A DNA stretch of 64,000 nucleotides from the NCBI GenBank assembly GCA_963737075.1, contig CAVTRI010000002.1, positions 1 through 64,000 of the forward strand, in the 5' to 3' direction. A program made the position numbers and the translations under genes. Shown here one piece after another: positions 1-7,561 of this stretch. Each line of letters opens with the position of its first letter. Within the stretch, counting starts at the first letter, position 1. This DNA is from CAVTRI01 sp963737075. GTDB lineage: Bacteria > Actinomycetota > Acidimicrobiia > Acidimicrobiales > Palsa-688. The notes under the pieces were generated by a model that saw only the letters and a list, made by a program, of their open reading frames with translations, was not told the origin of the DNA and did not search any database.

Positions 1-183
1 GGTGTAGCCGCCGAGCGGGAGCGGTGAACCGCAGGCACCGACAGAGATTCGTTGAAAGACCGGATTGCCGCGGTCGACCAGATTGGAGCCGAGGTCCTTG
101 AACCAGGCTTCCCATGCTGCGGCGGTGTCGGCGCTGCCGGTGTAATGCTCGGGATGTCGATGAACCAACAGGTAGGTGTTCAT
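1..183 (-). CDS. YCII-like domain protein, partial (C-terminus off the window)
   Basis: The minus strand opens with ATG preceded by a clear GGAGGT ribosome site and reads MNTYLLVHRHPEHYTGS, then a segment with AWEAWFKDLG and GNPVF, running off the left edge after 61 codons. This layout (short beta strand, a His-rich turn, then an amphipathic helix with paired Trp) resembles the YCII/DGPF family of about 100-130 residues. Those proteins are small ferredoxin-like-fold proteins of mostly unknown role, often found near ECF sigma factors. The assignment rests on the N-terminal half only, so function cannot be given. Confidence 0.55.
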   Translation of the reverse strand, partial: MNTYLLVHRHPEHYTGSADTAAAWEAWFKDLGSNLVDRGNPVFQRISVGACGSPLPLGGYT

Positions 184-308
184 GTGAACTGACCTCCATA
201 CGTCGGAATGTCTCGTTCTTATAGACACCAGTGGTGGCGGTGAGTGGGCGGTGTCAGCGACAAGACGGACCGCCGGTTTGGACGGCGGAGCGGGAGCTGC
301 CATTGTGA

Positions 309-625
309 ACGGCCACACTGGCCACCATCGCGCACTGTCTGCCGGGCACCCAGGTCGCGCTCACCTATAACCAGCCCGATCATGTCCTCGACCCCTTTGC
401 TGCGGCGGTGGTCAGCGCCTTCGCCGGGATCGCCAGCGAGATGGGCGAACCCTTTGTGAGCTTGTTTCTCCCCGCTGAGATCGAGGCACTGCTTCGAAGA
501 CAGCGGTTCGGCGACATTGTGCACTTCGGGTCGCAGGAGGCTCGTGCCGTCTACTCCGGCGGACGCGCCGATGTTGACATCGCCGGAGCGCAACGGCTGG
601 TGGTGGGAACCGTCATGCCGCCCAC
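309..625 (+). pseudogene. C-terminal remnant of a TIGR00027-type SAM-dependent methyltransferase
   Basis: In one plus-strand frame the sequence reads TLATIAHCLPGTQVALTYNQ, followed by GEPFVSLFLPAEIEALL and GAQRLVVGTV. This is the C-terminal third of class I SAM methyltransferases of the TIGR00027 (leucine carboxyl methyltransferase-like) family. A TGA lies immediately upstream in frame at 306-308, and the SAM-binding N-terminal two thirds are absent. The frame runs on open past the conserved end without further similarity. A fuller member of the same family lies inverted at 2063-2908, so this may be the trace of an old duplication or rearrangement. I read it as non-functional. Confidence 0.6.
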
Positions 626-884
626 ACGTTCGACATCAGGCCACACAAACGCGGGCTTACGATCTGGGATGCGGAGTTGCCAGGTTTACGCCTTCCTGCT
701 TTCGGCTGCGGACGAGTCGCACCGCCTACAACCGGCCGTGCCTGGACCGCCGACAGTGCGCGCCAACACGCTGACCGCCGAGCAAGCTACTGCTCTGATC
801 GACCGACCAACCCAAGCCGACTTCATCGGCTGTGATTTCGTTCACATCGGTGTCTGGGATCGGGGGCATTCCCGAAAGTCGCGA

Positions 885-1772
885 TCAAACACCGGGCTCG
901 AACGGACCCGGTTCGGAGAAGCCCTCGATCGATTCGACCTTTGCATAGTTCTCGGCGATGCTCTCGGGTGTCAGGTGTGGATCGTAGAAGCCAGGTCCCA
1001 TGACGATGGCGATACGTTGGATCGCTCCGGCTTCCACGTTGTAGATGCGGTTCGTCTCCGAACAACCATCGCTTGCCAGCCAGACGATCGCTGGCGCAAC
1101 AGCCTCAACCGGCATGGTGCGCCTTCCCTCTGCTTCAGGCGTGCGGGATCCCGCGGCCGGGTGCATCCTCGTGTACGCGCTTGGAGAGATGGTGTTCACG
1201 AGAATCCCATGCTCAGCTCCTTCAAGTGCAAGAATGTGCATCAATCCGACTACTGCGCACTTGGCCGCCGCATAGGTGGCTTGGCCACGCATGCCGAACA
1301 GGCCGACGACTGACGTCGTGAGGATGATCTTCCCGTAGTGCTGCGCGACCATGTACGGCCAGGCAGCGTTCACGGTGTTGACCGGCCCGCCGAGGTGCAC
1401 GCGCCAATAGTGATCGAAATCGTCGAGGGTGGCGTCCTCGAATAGCTGGCTTCCGCAGATACCAGCGTTGTTCACGAGAAGGTCTGTTCTCCCGAAGTGC
1501 TCGATGGTCGTCGCGATCAGGTCACTGCCACCTTGAGGAGTGGAAACATCGCTGTCATTCGCGATTGCCTCGCCTCCACGTGACCGAATGAGGTCGGCTA
1601 CCTCTTCCGCGATCGTGGAGTCCTTCCCGAACCCCGATACGTCGGTGCCCAGGTCGTTCACCACGACACGGGCACCACGTTCGGCGAGGAGTTCGACGTA
1701 TGCCCGTCCCAGCCCGCGGCCTGCCCCAGTCACAACCGCGACCTTCCCCTCCAACGAAAGTCGTTCAGTCAT
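885..1772 (-). CDS. SDR family NAD(P)-dependent oxidoreductase
   Basis: A 295-residue classical short-chain dehydrogenase/reductase. The Rossmann cofactor motif is VVTGAGRGLGRAY at residues 13-25, the NNAG motif is near residue 101, and the catalytic Tyr-x3-Lys appears as YAAAK near 168-172, with a Ser in the preceding LTTSVVG strand. The PSAYTRMHP loop and the relatively long C-terminus resemble the SDR domain of multifunctional type 2 hydroxyacyl-CoA / 17-beta-hydroxysteroid dehydrogenases. It therefore probably oxidises or reduces a hydroxyl group on an acyl-CoA or steroid-like substrate in the cytosol. The ATG start has an AGGA-type site (GAGGACAGCGAG). It stands alone, with no operon partner. 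The fold is certain; the substrate is not. Confidence 0.9.
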   Translation of the reverse strand: MTERLSLEGKVAVVTGAGRGLGRAYVELLAERGARVVVNDLGTDVSGFGKDSTIAEEVADLIRSRGGEAIANDSDVSTPQGGSDLIATTIEHFGRTDLLVNNAGICGSQLFEDATLDDFDHYWRVHLGGPVNTVNAAWPYMVAQHYGKIILTTSVVGLFGMRGQATYAAAKCAVVGLMHILALEGAEHGILVNTISPSAYTRMHPAAGSRTPEAEGRRTMPVEAVAPAIVWLASDGCSETNRIYNVEAGAIQRIAIVMGPGFYDPHLTPESIAENYAKVESIEGFSEPGPFEPGV

Positions 1773-2062
1773 CTCGCTGTCCTCTTCCGACGAGGCGTCG
1801 GGGTGCCCGCATGGCAGCTCCGCAAAGGCTCTTGGTCGGCACGGGGATCGGTGCCTTCCGCCGTTCGATCCTACTGACCTTCAGGCTGGCCGCGAGTCGC
1901 TCGGGCGCCCTCGGAGTAGGAGGTGCGAGGGGTCGGAGCGAGGCGAAGGCGGCGCCCGACCACCGGGCGGTATGCCGCGATCGGCGTCTGGGATATGAGG
2001 GCAGTCGCGGGCGTTGTTTGGGGGTGTTGACGCGCCAACGAGACGGTAGGGGGTTGCCGTAC

Positions 2063-2908
2063 TCAGGTGGTAGCGATGAGGAGGTCTTCGCCGCTGCATG
2101 GTCTGAGCCCATCGCTTCGCTGGGCGAAGTACCGTTCACCGAGCGAGGTTCCGGAGACGTGCCGCATGGTCCTGAAACCGGCGTCGGAGGAGGCGGAGAC
2201 GATTTCGTACGGCGTGTAGAAACTGATGAACGGTGTTCCTGATGCCCGGGCACCGGTCGCCGCGGCTTCCAGATCCGCCCGGTCGGCGGCGTCGAGCAGT
2301 TCGGCGGGGAGCATGAAGGTCATGACCAGCGTCGAACCTGCCGCCCAGCGTGCGACCCGGTGGAGCACCTGCTGGTTGGCATCCTTCGTGAGGTACATGC
2401 TGACCCCGGAGGATGCGACGACTGCGGGTTTCGCGGGGTCGAAGCCGGTATGGACCAGTCGCGCGTACCAATCGTTATCGGCCTCAAAGTCGACTGGAAC
2501 GAACCGCAGCCAGTCGGGGGTGCCATAGCCCAGGTCGATCAGCCGTTGGCGCTTCCAAGCCTGCGGTCCGGGTTGGTCGATCTCGAACACCCTCATCTGC
2601 CCGGCCACGTCCGCTCTGCGTTGAGCGAAGGTGTCGAGGCCCGCGCCCAAAAGCACGTATTGCCCCACACCCTCAGCCGCTCGCTCTTCGACGAGGTCTT
2701 CGATGAAGCGGGCCCGGCCGACGATGGCCGCCCGGAAGCCTCGCGTCCATTCGGGATTCATGTCCGGTCGGGAACGCCAGTCATCACCGGGAGCGACCAG
2801 TTCGAGACCGATGACATCTTCGAGCACGTGCGGCGCAGAGTCCACCTGAACGTGCATGGCCCGCCACAGCGCGACACGCGCCGCGGTGCTGTCAGGCGCC
2901 GCAGCCAC
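2063..2908 (-). CDS. TIGR00027-family class I SAM-dependent methyltransferase
   Basis: About 281 residues if the GTG at 2906-2908 is used, which overlaps the end of the upstream VOC gene by 17 bases. The N-terminus STAARVALWRAMH, the SAM-binding strand VLLGAGLDTFAQRR and the later SSGVSMYLT and GTPFISFYTPYEI segments follow the order usual in this family. Members are annotated as putative O-methyltransferases and are numerous in actinobacteria, but few have known substrates. It is the third gene of a tightly packed minus-strand set (ribbon-helix-helix, VOC, methyltransferase). The frame stays open upstream through the VOC gene, so the exact start is inferred from family alignment. Confidence 0.82.
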   Translation of the reverse strand: MAAAPDSTAARVALWRAMHVQVDSAPHVLEDVIGLELVAPGDDWRSRPDMNPEWTRGFRAAIVGRARFIEDLVEERAAEGVGQYVLLGAGLDTFAQRRADVAGQMRVFEIDQPGPQAWKRQRLIDLGYGTPDWLRFVPVDFEADNDWYARLVHTGFDPAKPAVVASSGVSMYLTKDANQQVLHRVARWAAGSTLVMTFMLPAELLDAADRADLEAAATGARASGTPFISFYTPYEIVSASSDAGFRTMRHVSGTSLGERYFAQRSDGLRPCSGEDLLIATT

Positions 2909-3113
2909 TGATGCCCAACGCCAGTTGCATGTGCACGGTCTGGTTGTCGGGGATCTCGGCGATGAACACGTAAGGGCCGCGGCTGTTGCGCAGCTGCCCG
3001 GAGTTGTGGTCGGTCTCGAACTGGAGCTCGAAGCCGAGCGACTCAAAGAACTTTGCCGCCTTCCCGCAGTTATGAGTCTCCAGATATACGGCCTGGATGC
3101 CGTTCGTCGTCAC
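2892..3113 (-). CDS. Truncated VOC/glyoxalase-like protein
   Basis: A GTG start with a GGAGG site gives VTTNGIQAVYLETHN, then GKAAKFFESLGFELQFETDH and GPYVFIAEIPD, ending after 73 residues. This is the N-terminal half of a vicinal-oxygen-chelate (glyoxalase/bleomycin resistance) domain. Family members in this subgroup usually have about 120-130 residues, and the second beta-alpha-beta-beta-beta module is missing. The reading frame ends 14 bases after the methyltransferase start, so the two genes look joined by a deletion. A half-domain could act only as a dimer with another half, so it may be non-functional. It is translationally close-coupled to the upstream ribbon-helix-helix gene, with one base between stop and start. 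Confidence 0.6.
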   Translation of the reverse strand: MTTNGIQAVYLETHNCGKAAKFFESLGFELQFETDHNSGQLRNSRGPYVFIAEIPDNQTVHMQLALGISGCGA

Positions 3114-3114
3114 T

Positions 3115-3294
3115 TCAGGCCTCCTTCCTCGATGATCTCTGGGGCTGCGAGCGGGCGTCCTCGAGGTAGGCGCGCAGGGCATCGGCCACCAACGCCGAGA
3201 CCGAGACTCCGGCGTCGATCGCGTGGTGTTTCACTTGTCGTATCAGTCCGACCGGGAGGTAGACGTTGAACTGCTTCACGTCGTCGTCACCCAT
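3115..3294 (-). CDS. Ribbon-helix-helix (CopG-like) small DNA-binding protein
   Basis: A 59-residue ORF, MGDDDVKQFNVYLPVGLIRQ..., with the classic ribbon-helix-helix pattern. It has a basic beta strand (KQFNVYLP), helix 1 (GLIRQVKHHAI), a turn with DAGVSVSALV, helix 2 (ADALRAYLEDA), then a short basic tail. Such proteins bind DNA as dimers and usually repress their own operon. Its TGA is followed after one base by the GTG of the VOC gene, so the two are translationally coupled and the regulator probably controls this small operon. No toxin-like partner is seen, so a plain autorepressor is more likely than an antitoxin. Confidence 0.72.
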   Translation of the reverse strand: MGDDDVKQFNVYLPVGLIRQVKHHAIDAGVSVSALVADALRAYLEDARSQPQRSSRKEA

Positions 3295-3613
3295 ACCTAG
3301 GATACTAGCGTTCTAGCTGCCCGCAGTTACGGAGATTGAGCGAGGCGCTTGCCGGCGCCGTCGGCGATGGGAGATGGGGGGACGACTTGCTCCATTGGCT
3401 GCCGGCGCTGTCGGCGGCGTGCTGGTGTGCCGCGAGGACGCCTGCAACGTGCGGGTGCACGGCGTAGACCGCCAGCTACTGCGCCCAATGATCCTTGCCT
3501 CGGCCCGTATCTCCTCTGGAAGCTGTGAGCAATTTCCAATCCAATCAAGACATTGTTTCGTAACACTGATTTGATTAGCGTTGGATCCCGGATCGTGTCG
3601 AGAGGGAGGACAG
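3295..3613. other. Intergenic stretch, no gene recognised
   Basis: This is the divergent space between the minus-strand ribbon-helix-helix operon and the plus-strand small ORF/alcohol dehydrogenase pair. The first bases upstream of the regulator (CCTAGGATACTAGCGTTCTAG, 3297-3317) are relatively AT-rich with short symmetric CTAG elements and are a plausible promoter/operator site. I see no convincing coding frame in the remainder. Confidence 0.4.
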
Positions 3614-3742
3614 ATGGAATCACCTGTGACCTGTGGCGTCGTGGGAGGTGTGGCGAGGGTCGTGATGGACGGCGGCAAGGACAACGTCATCTCGGCGGGC
3701 ACCGTTGCCGCTCTGGAGACGAAGCCGGACCGAGACAGCTAA
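3614..3742 (+). CDS. Small ORF (42 aa) coupled to the alcohol dehydrogenase
   Basis: ATG with a strong AGGGAGG site (3603-3609) gives MESPVTCGVVGGVARVV..., 42 residues ending in TAA, which overlaps the dehydrogenase ATG as TAATG. The spacing and overlap are those of a real translationally coupled leader gene. The product contains one Cys and a hydrophobic Gly/Val-rich N-terminal half that is too short for a confident membrane call. I do not recognise a family. It may instead act only as a leader that sets translation of the downstream gene. Confidence 0.45.
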   Translation: MESPVTCGVVGGVARVVMDGGKDNVISAGTVAALETKPDRDS

Positions 3743-4791
3743 TGCGCCGACTGCTGCTCGAAGCCCCTGGAAGAGTGCGCTGGGATGAGACCGACGACCC
3801 GCCCCAGCCCTCTTCGGACGCCGCTGTCGTCAGGCCTGTGGCCGTCGCCACCTGCGACATCGATGTGGCCATTCTGCGGGCCCAGTACCCTACCCCCGGC
3901 GCCCCGTATCCGCTCGGCCACGAAGGTGTCGGCGAGGTCGTTGACGTCGGGCCGGACGTGCGGTACGTGACCGTGGGCGACCTCGTGGTGGTCCCCTTTC
4001 AGATCTTGTGCGGGCGCTGCGGCCCCTGCCGGCGCGGGTACACGGGCAACTGCGCTTCGCACCCTCGCATGTCCACGTACGGCCTGGGCAGCATGGGCGG
4101 CTACGACTGGGGCGGGTTCCTGTCGGACTCGGTCCAGGTGCCACACGCCGACGCCATGCTCGTCCCGGTACCGGCTGGTCTCGATCCGGTGCGGATCGCC
4201 AGCTGCAGCGACAACCTGCCCGACGCGTGGCGGTCGGTCGGCCCGCAGATCGAGCGACATCCGGGCATCGATGTGCTGGTGATGGGAGGGGACGGCGGAC
4301 CCGCGTCGATCGGGCTCTACGCGGTGGGCATCGCGGTCGCCATGGGCGGCGGTCGGGTCGTCTATCACGACCAGGACGCGGAGCGGCTGTCGATCGCGGC
4401 GACCCTGGGCGCAGAGTGCATCGAAGGCCGACCAGCCTAGAAGCTCGGGGCCTTCCCGGTTACCGTGGACGCTACAGGCAGTGAGGACGGTCTGAGGTGT
4501 GCGATCAACAGCACCGCCCCCGACGGTATATGCACCAGCGTTTCGGTGTACCTGAGTGATCCGGCCCTTCCGCTTCTCGCCATGTACTCGCGATGCTGCA
4601 CCTTCCACACCGGCAGGGCGCACGTGCGTCCAGCCATACCGGCGGTACTGGATTTGGTCGCGGCCGGCTTCGACCCCTCCGTGGTCACATCGACGGTCGC
4701 CCCATGGGACGAGGCCGCAGACGCCCTGACTGATCCACCGCTCAAGCTCGTCATCAGCCGCGCCGGCACCGACCCGCAGGCGAAACACTGA
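3742..4791 (+). pseudogene. Zinc-dependent alcohol dehydrogenase interrupted by an in-frame TAG
   Basis: Reading from ATG at 3742 gives a medium-chain dehydrogenase. It shows the GHEGVGEVVDVG catalytic-zinc region, a structural-zinc loop with CGRCGPCRRGYTGNC (four Cys), a PVPAGLDP hinge, and VLVMGGDGGPASIGLYAVGIA for the nucleotide fold. A TAG at 4438-4440 stops translation after residue 232. The same frame then continues with KLGAFPVTVDATGS, TSVSVYLSD and the expected C-terminal end to 4791, for a total of 350 codons, the usual family length. One base change would restore the gene. Possibilities are recent inactivation, a sequencing error, or readthrough. TAG serves as a normal stop elsewhere in the window (16740, 37580), which argues against general recoding. 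Confidence 0.8.
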
Positions 4792-5032
4792 ACGCGGCTG
4801 GATCGCCGGGGGAGTCGTGTCCGTCCAGGGCGTGGCGAGGTGATCTTGACCCGGCGAACTGGCGCCCCTAGCAGCGAAGCAAGAAGGACTCGTCGTCACT
4901 CAGCGCGACTGCTCGTGTTGAGCGAACCCGAGCGCCGAGCCGCCCAATCGGAGCGACCGGAGCCGAGGCAGAAGAAGGGATCGACCACCGCGACCGGTGA
5001 GGGGCGGTTGAACGCGTAGGTACGGGTTGGGG

Positions 5033-6586
5033 TTAGGCGCTGAGCTCGTCGGCGACAGCTGATACGTCTTCTGCGTTTGGCGCTGCAAGGTCCGCCAGGT
5101 CGATTGCGAGCACCTGGGCGGGGGTATCGTCCTCGCCGGAGACGTCGTCGAGAGTTCGTTGGGCTGGTTCAGGGAGGATGAAAGAGAGGACGAGTCCCAG
5201 GACGGCGGCCGCTCCGGCGACGACGAGCATGCCTCGGAGGCCGACATTGTTTTGCAGTTGGGGGACGAGGAACACGCCGACGAACGCCCCGAGCTTTCCG
5301 ATCCCGGCCGCGATGCCGTGGCCGGTGGTGCGCATGCTCACCGGGAAGACCTCTGAGGGCAACACGAAGGTCGTGGTGTTGGGGCCGAATTGGATGAAGA
5401 AGTAGCTCAGCCCGAAGATGGTCAGGAAGGGCCCGACCGAGCTGGTCAGGGCGGGCACAGCGCCTAAGGCGACGAAGCAGGCTGCCATGACGGCGAAGCC
5501 GATGATCTGCAGGCGGCGGTGGCCGATGCGGTCCATCCTGGCCACGGCGAGGAGATAGCCGGGCAAGGCGAACACAACGAACAGGAGCAGCGTCCACAGC
5601 AGCTTGGACTCGAGGCTGGCGCGGGGCGACACGTCTTTGAGGATGCTCGGCAGGGACAGCGTGTTGCCGTAGTAGGCGTAGTCGAACAGGAACCAGGTGC
5701 CGGCGGTGCCCAACACCAGCTTCAGCATGGTGCGGTTGGTGAGGAACTGGGACAGGCCCATCCGGCGGATGCTGTCGGTGGAGCCGTGTCGGGTGTCGAT
5801 AACCCCCTCGGCGAACACCTGCAGCTGGGAAGCGGCTTGCGCCGCCCGGCCTTGAACACGGGCTTGGAATCGGGGGGACTCGGGCATTTTGGCCCGCAGG
5901 TAGACGACCGCCGCCGCGGGAAGGGCACCCAAGCCGAGCAGGATGCGCCACGTGAGTTCGTGGCTGATCCCTGAGGCCAGCAACACCATCGCCACCAAGG
6001 GACCGACGATCAGTCCCAGAGCCTGCATGGAGAACACCAGGCCCACCAGTCGTCCCCGATCTTTGCGGTTGGCGTACTCGCTCATTAATACCGCGGAGAC
6101 GGGATAGTCGCCGCCGATCCCCAAGCCCAGCACGAAGCGGGAGATGATCAAGAACACGACGCCGGTAGCCAGCGCGGAGGCCAATGCCCCGGCGATCATG
6201 ATGACCGCAACGGTGATGTAGATGGTCTTGCGACCGAGCACGTCCGCGATGCGACCGAACACCAGCGCCCCGACGAAGGCAGCCAGAATGGCCGAGCCGG
6301 TCACCCAGCTGGTCTGGGTGGTGGACAGATGCCACTGGGTCTTCACGAGCGTGGCAACCGTGGCGATCACGAACAGGTCGTAAGCGTCCGTGAAGAACCC
6401 CATCCCCGAGATCACCACCGCCCGGTGGTGGAACCGGCTGGTCGGGGCGTCGTCGAGCAGACGGCTCAACGACGGCCCGGAGGGACGGATTGCTTCCGCC
6501 TCTCCGCTCGATGCGTCCTGAAGCTCGGTCCCTTCACCGGTCGCGGGCGCCGACGGACCTTTCACAGCCTCAGTGTCGCACATCAT
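5033..6586 (-). CDS. MFS transporter, phosphate:H+ symporter (PHS) type
   Basis: A 517-residue major facilitator with 12 predicted hydrophobic segments after a hydrophilic N-terminal tail of about 55 residues. Signature stretches are ISGMGFFTDAYDLFVIATV in segment 1, GRIADVLGRKTIYI between segments 2 and 3, LGLGIGGDYPVSAVLMSEYA in segment 4, and MPESPRFQARVQG after segment 6. The GMGFFTDAYDLF and GGDYP motifs are typical of Pho84-like inorganic phosphate symporters, although related aromatic-acid carriers share part of this. Its promoter side carries three GTTCA repeats 11 bp apart, and a PhoU-like gene diverges from it. Both support phosphate as the substrate. Two adjacent ATG codons (MMCD) are possible starts. 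Confidence 0.85.
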   Translation of the reverse strand: MMCDTEAVKGPSAPATGEGTELQDASSGEAEAIRPSGPSLSRLLDDAPTSRFHHRAVVISGMGFFTDAYDLFVIATVATLVKTQWHLSTTQTSWVTGSAILAAFVGALVFGRIADVLGRKTIYITVAVIMIAGALASALATGVVFLIISRFVLGLGIGGDYPVSAVLMSEYANRKDRGRLVGLVFSMQALGLIVGPLVAMVLLASGISHELTWRILLGLGALPAAAVVYLRAKMPESPRFQARVQGRAAQAASQLQVFAEGVIDTRHGSTDSIRRMGLSQFLTNRTMLKLVLGTAGTWFLFDYAYYGNTLSLPSILKDVSPRASLESKLLWTLLLFVVFALPGYLLAVARMDRIGHRRLQIIGFAVMAACFVALGAVPALTSSVGPFLTIFGLSYFFIQFGPNTTTFVLPSEVFPVSMRTTGHGIAAGIGKLGAFVGVFLVPQLQNNVGLRGMLVVAGAAAVLGLVLSFILPEPAQRTLDDVSGEDDTPAQVLAIDLADLAAPNAEDVSAVADELSA

Positions 6587-6648
6587 TCAGATGTTGCTCA
6601 TCTATGTTTATGCTCCTGGACTGAAGTGACATTAAACGATGGTAAAAG

Positions 6649-6675
6649 TGAACCTCAGATGAACGCCCGCTGAAC
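6649..6675 (-). promoter_or_regulatory. PHO-box-like triple 11-bp direct repeat
   Basis: On the minus strand the sequence holds GTTCA three times at exact 11-base spacing (GTTCAGCGGGC GTTCATCTGAG GTTCA; plus-strand TGAAC at 6649, 6660 and 6671). This matches the architecture of the actinobacterial PhoP box, built from 11-nt units beginning GTTCA. An AT-rich TTTAAT element, a candidate -10 for the transporter, lies downstream toward the MFS gene. The box lies between two phosphate genes, so PhoR-PhoP control under phosphate limitation is likely. Confidence 0.7.
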
Positions 6676-6715
6676 CACGCGCATACAACTGGTAAAGCAT
6701 GGGTAGCATCAGTAT

Positions 6716-7318
6716 GTGTCGGGCCTGAGGCCGCAAGACGACCGCGTCACCCTGCTGTTCGCCATGGTCACCGAAGCGGTCGCCCAATCCAGCTGGGCGC
6801 TGCTCACCGAGGACCCAGACGTCGGCCGAGCCGTGGTCGACGGCGACCAGGCCATTGACGAGCTGACCGCCCAAATCGAACTAGCCGTCTGGGACCATCT
6901 CAACGTCCAGCCACCGGACCCGGCCCAGCTGCAACGCACCGTGGGCGTTCTGTTGATCCTGCCTGAACTGGAGCGCAGCGCCGACCTGGCCGAACACATC
7001 GCCCAACGCTCCCTCACCGGTCTGGGCGCCCAGATGACCCCCGCTAGCCGGGGGCTCATGCAGCGGATGTCCGAAGTCGCCATCGATATGTGGTACCGCA
7101 CCGCCAAGGCCTACACCGAAGGCACCATCCACTTCGACGACCTCGATGAAGCCGACGAAGAAATGGACGTCCTCCACGAGCGACTCAGCAACGAAGTCGC
7201 CGGGGGGCCCATGGACGCTTCCGTTGCCGCCCAAATCACCCTCCTCGCACGTTTCTACGAACGCCTCGGTGATCACGCCGTCAACCTGGCCCGCCGCATC
7301 GACCGACTACCTAGATAA
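6716..7318 (+). CDS. PhoU-like phosphate signalling protein
   Basis: A GTG start gives 200 residues of two repeated three-helix PhoU-type modules. The first contains DQAIDELTAQIELAVWDHL and LLILPELERSADLAEHIAQR; the second contains DEADEEMDVLHERLSNEV and LLARFYERLGDHAVNLARRI. The paired E(R/L)xxD-H patterns are the metal-cluster positions of PhoU. PhoU proteins restrain phosphate uptake and the PhoR kinase when phosphate is ample. It diverges from the PHS transporter across a PHO-like box, so it probably modulates that carrier or the local phosphate response; no Pst ABC genes are present. Length is a little short of the usual 215-220. Confidence 0.85.
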   Translation: MSGLRPQDDRVTLLFAMVTEAVAQSSWALLTEDPDVGRAVVDGDQAIDELTAQIELAVWDHLNVQPPDPAQLQRTVGVLLILPELERSADLAEHIAQRSLTGLGAQMTPASRGLMQRMSEVAIDMWYRTAKAYTEGTIHFDDLDEADEEMDVLHERLSNEVAGGPMDASVAAQITLLARFYERLGDHAVNLARRIDRLPR

Positions 7319-7561
7319 ACCCCTCCCGAAGCGCCGATCCGACTAGAAATCCAACAGCCCGAGACGTTCCTTCCTTTCAGGTTCGGGTCCATCATGGCGC
7401 CGCCCGCCGGGCTCTGGACCCACGAGGTTTCAGAGACCGCGAGCAGTAACGTTCCTGCTGTCATGCGACGACCGAAACGTAGAAGCGCCTCGCCATCCTA
7501 TACGGACTTGGTGTGACCAACGACGACGACGAATCGGCATGAGTTGTGTGCCATTGGCGCC

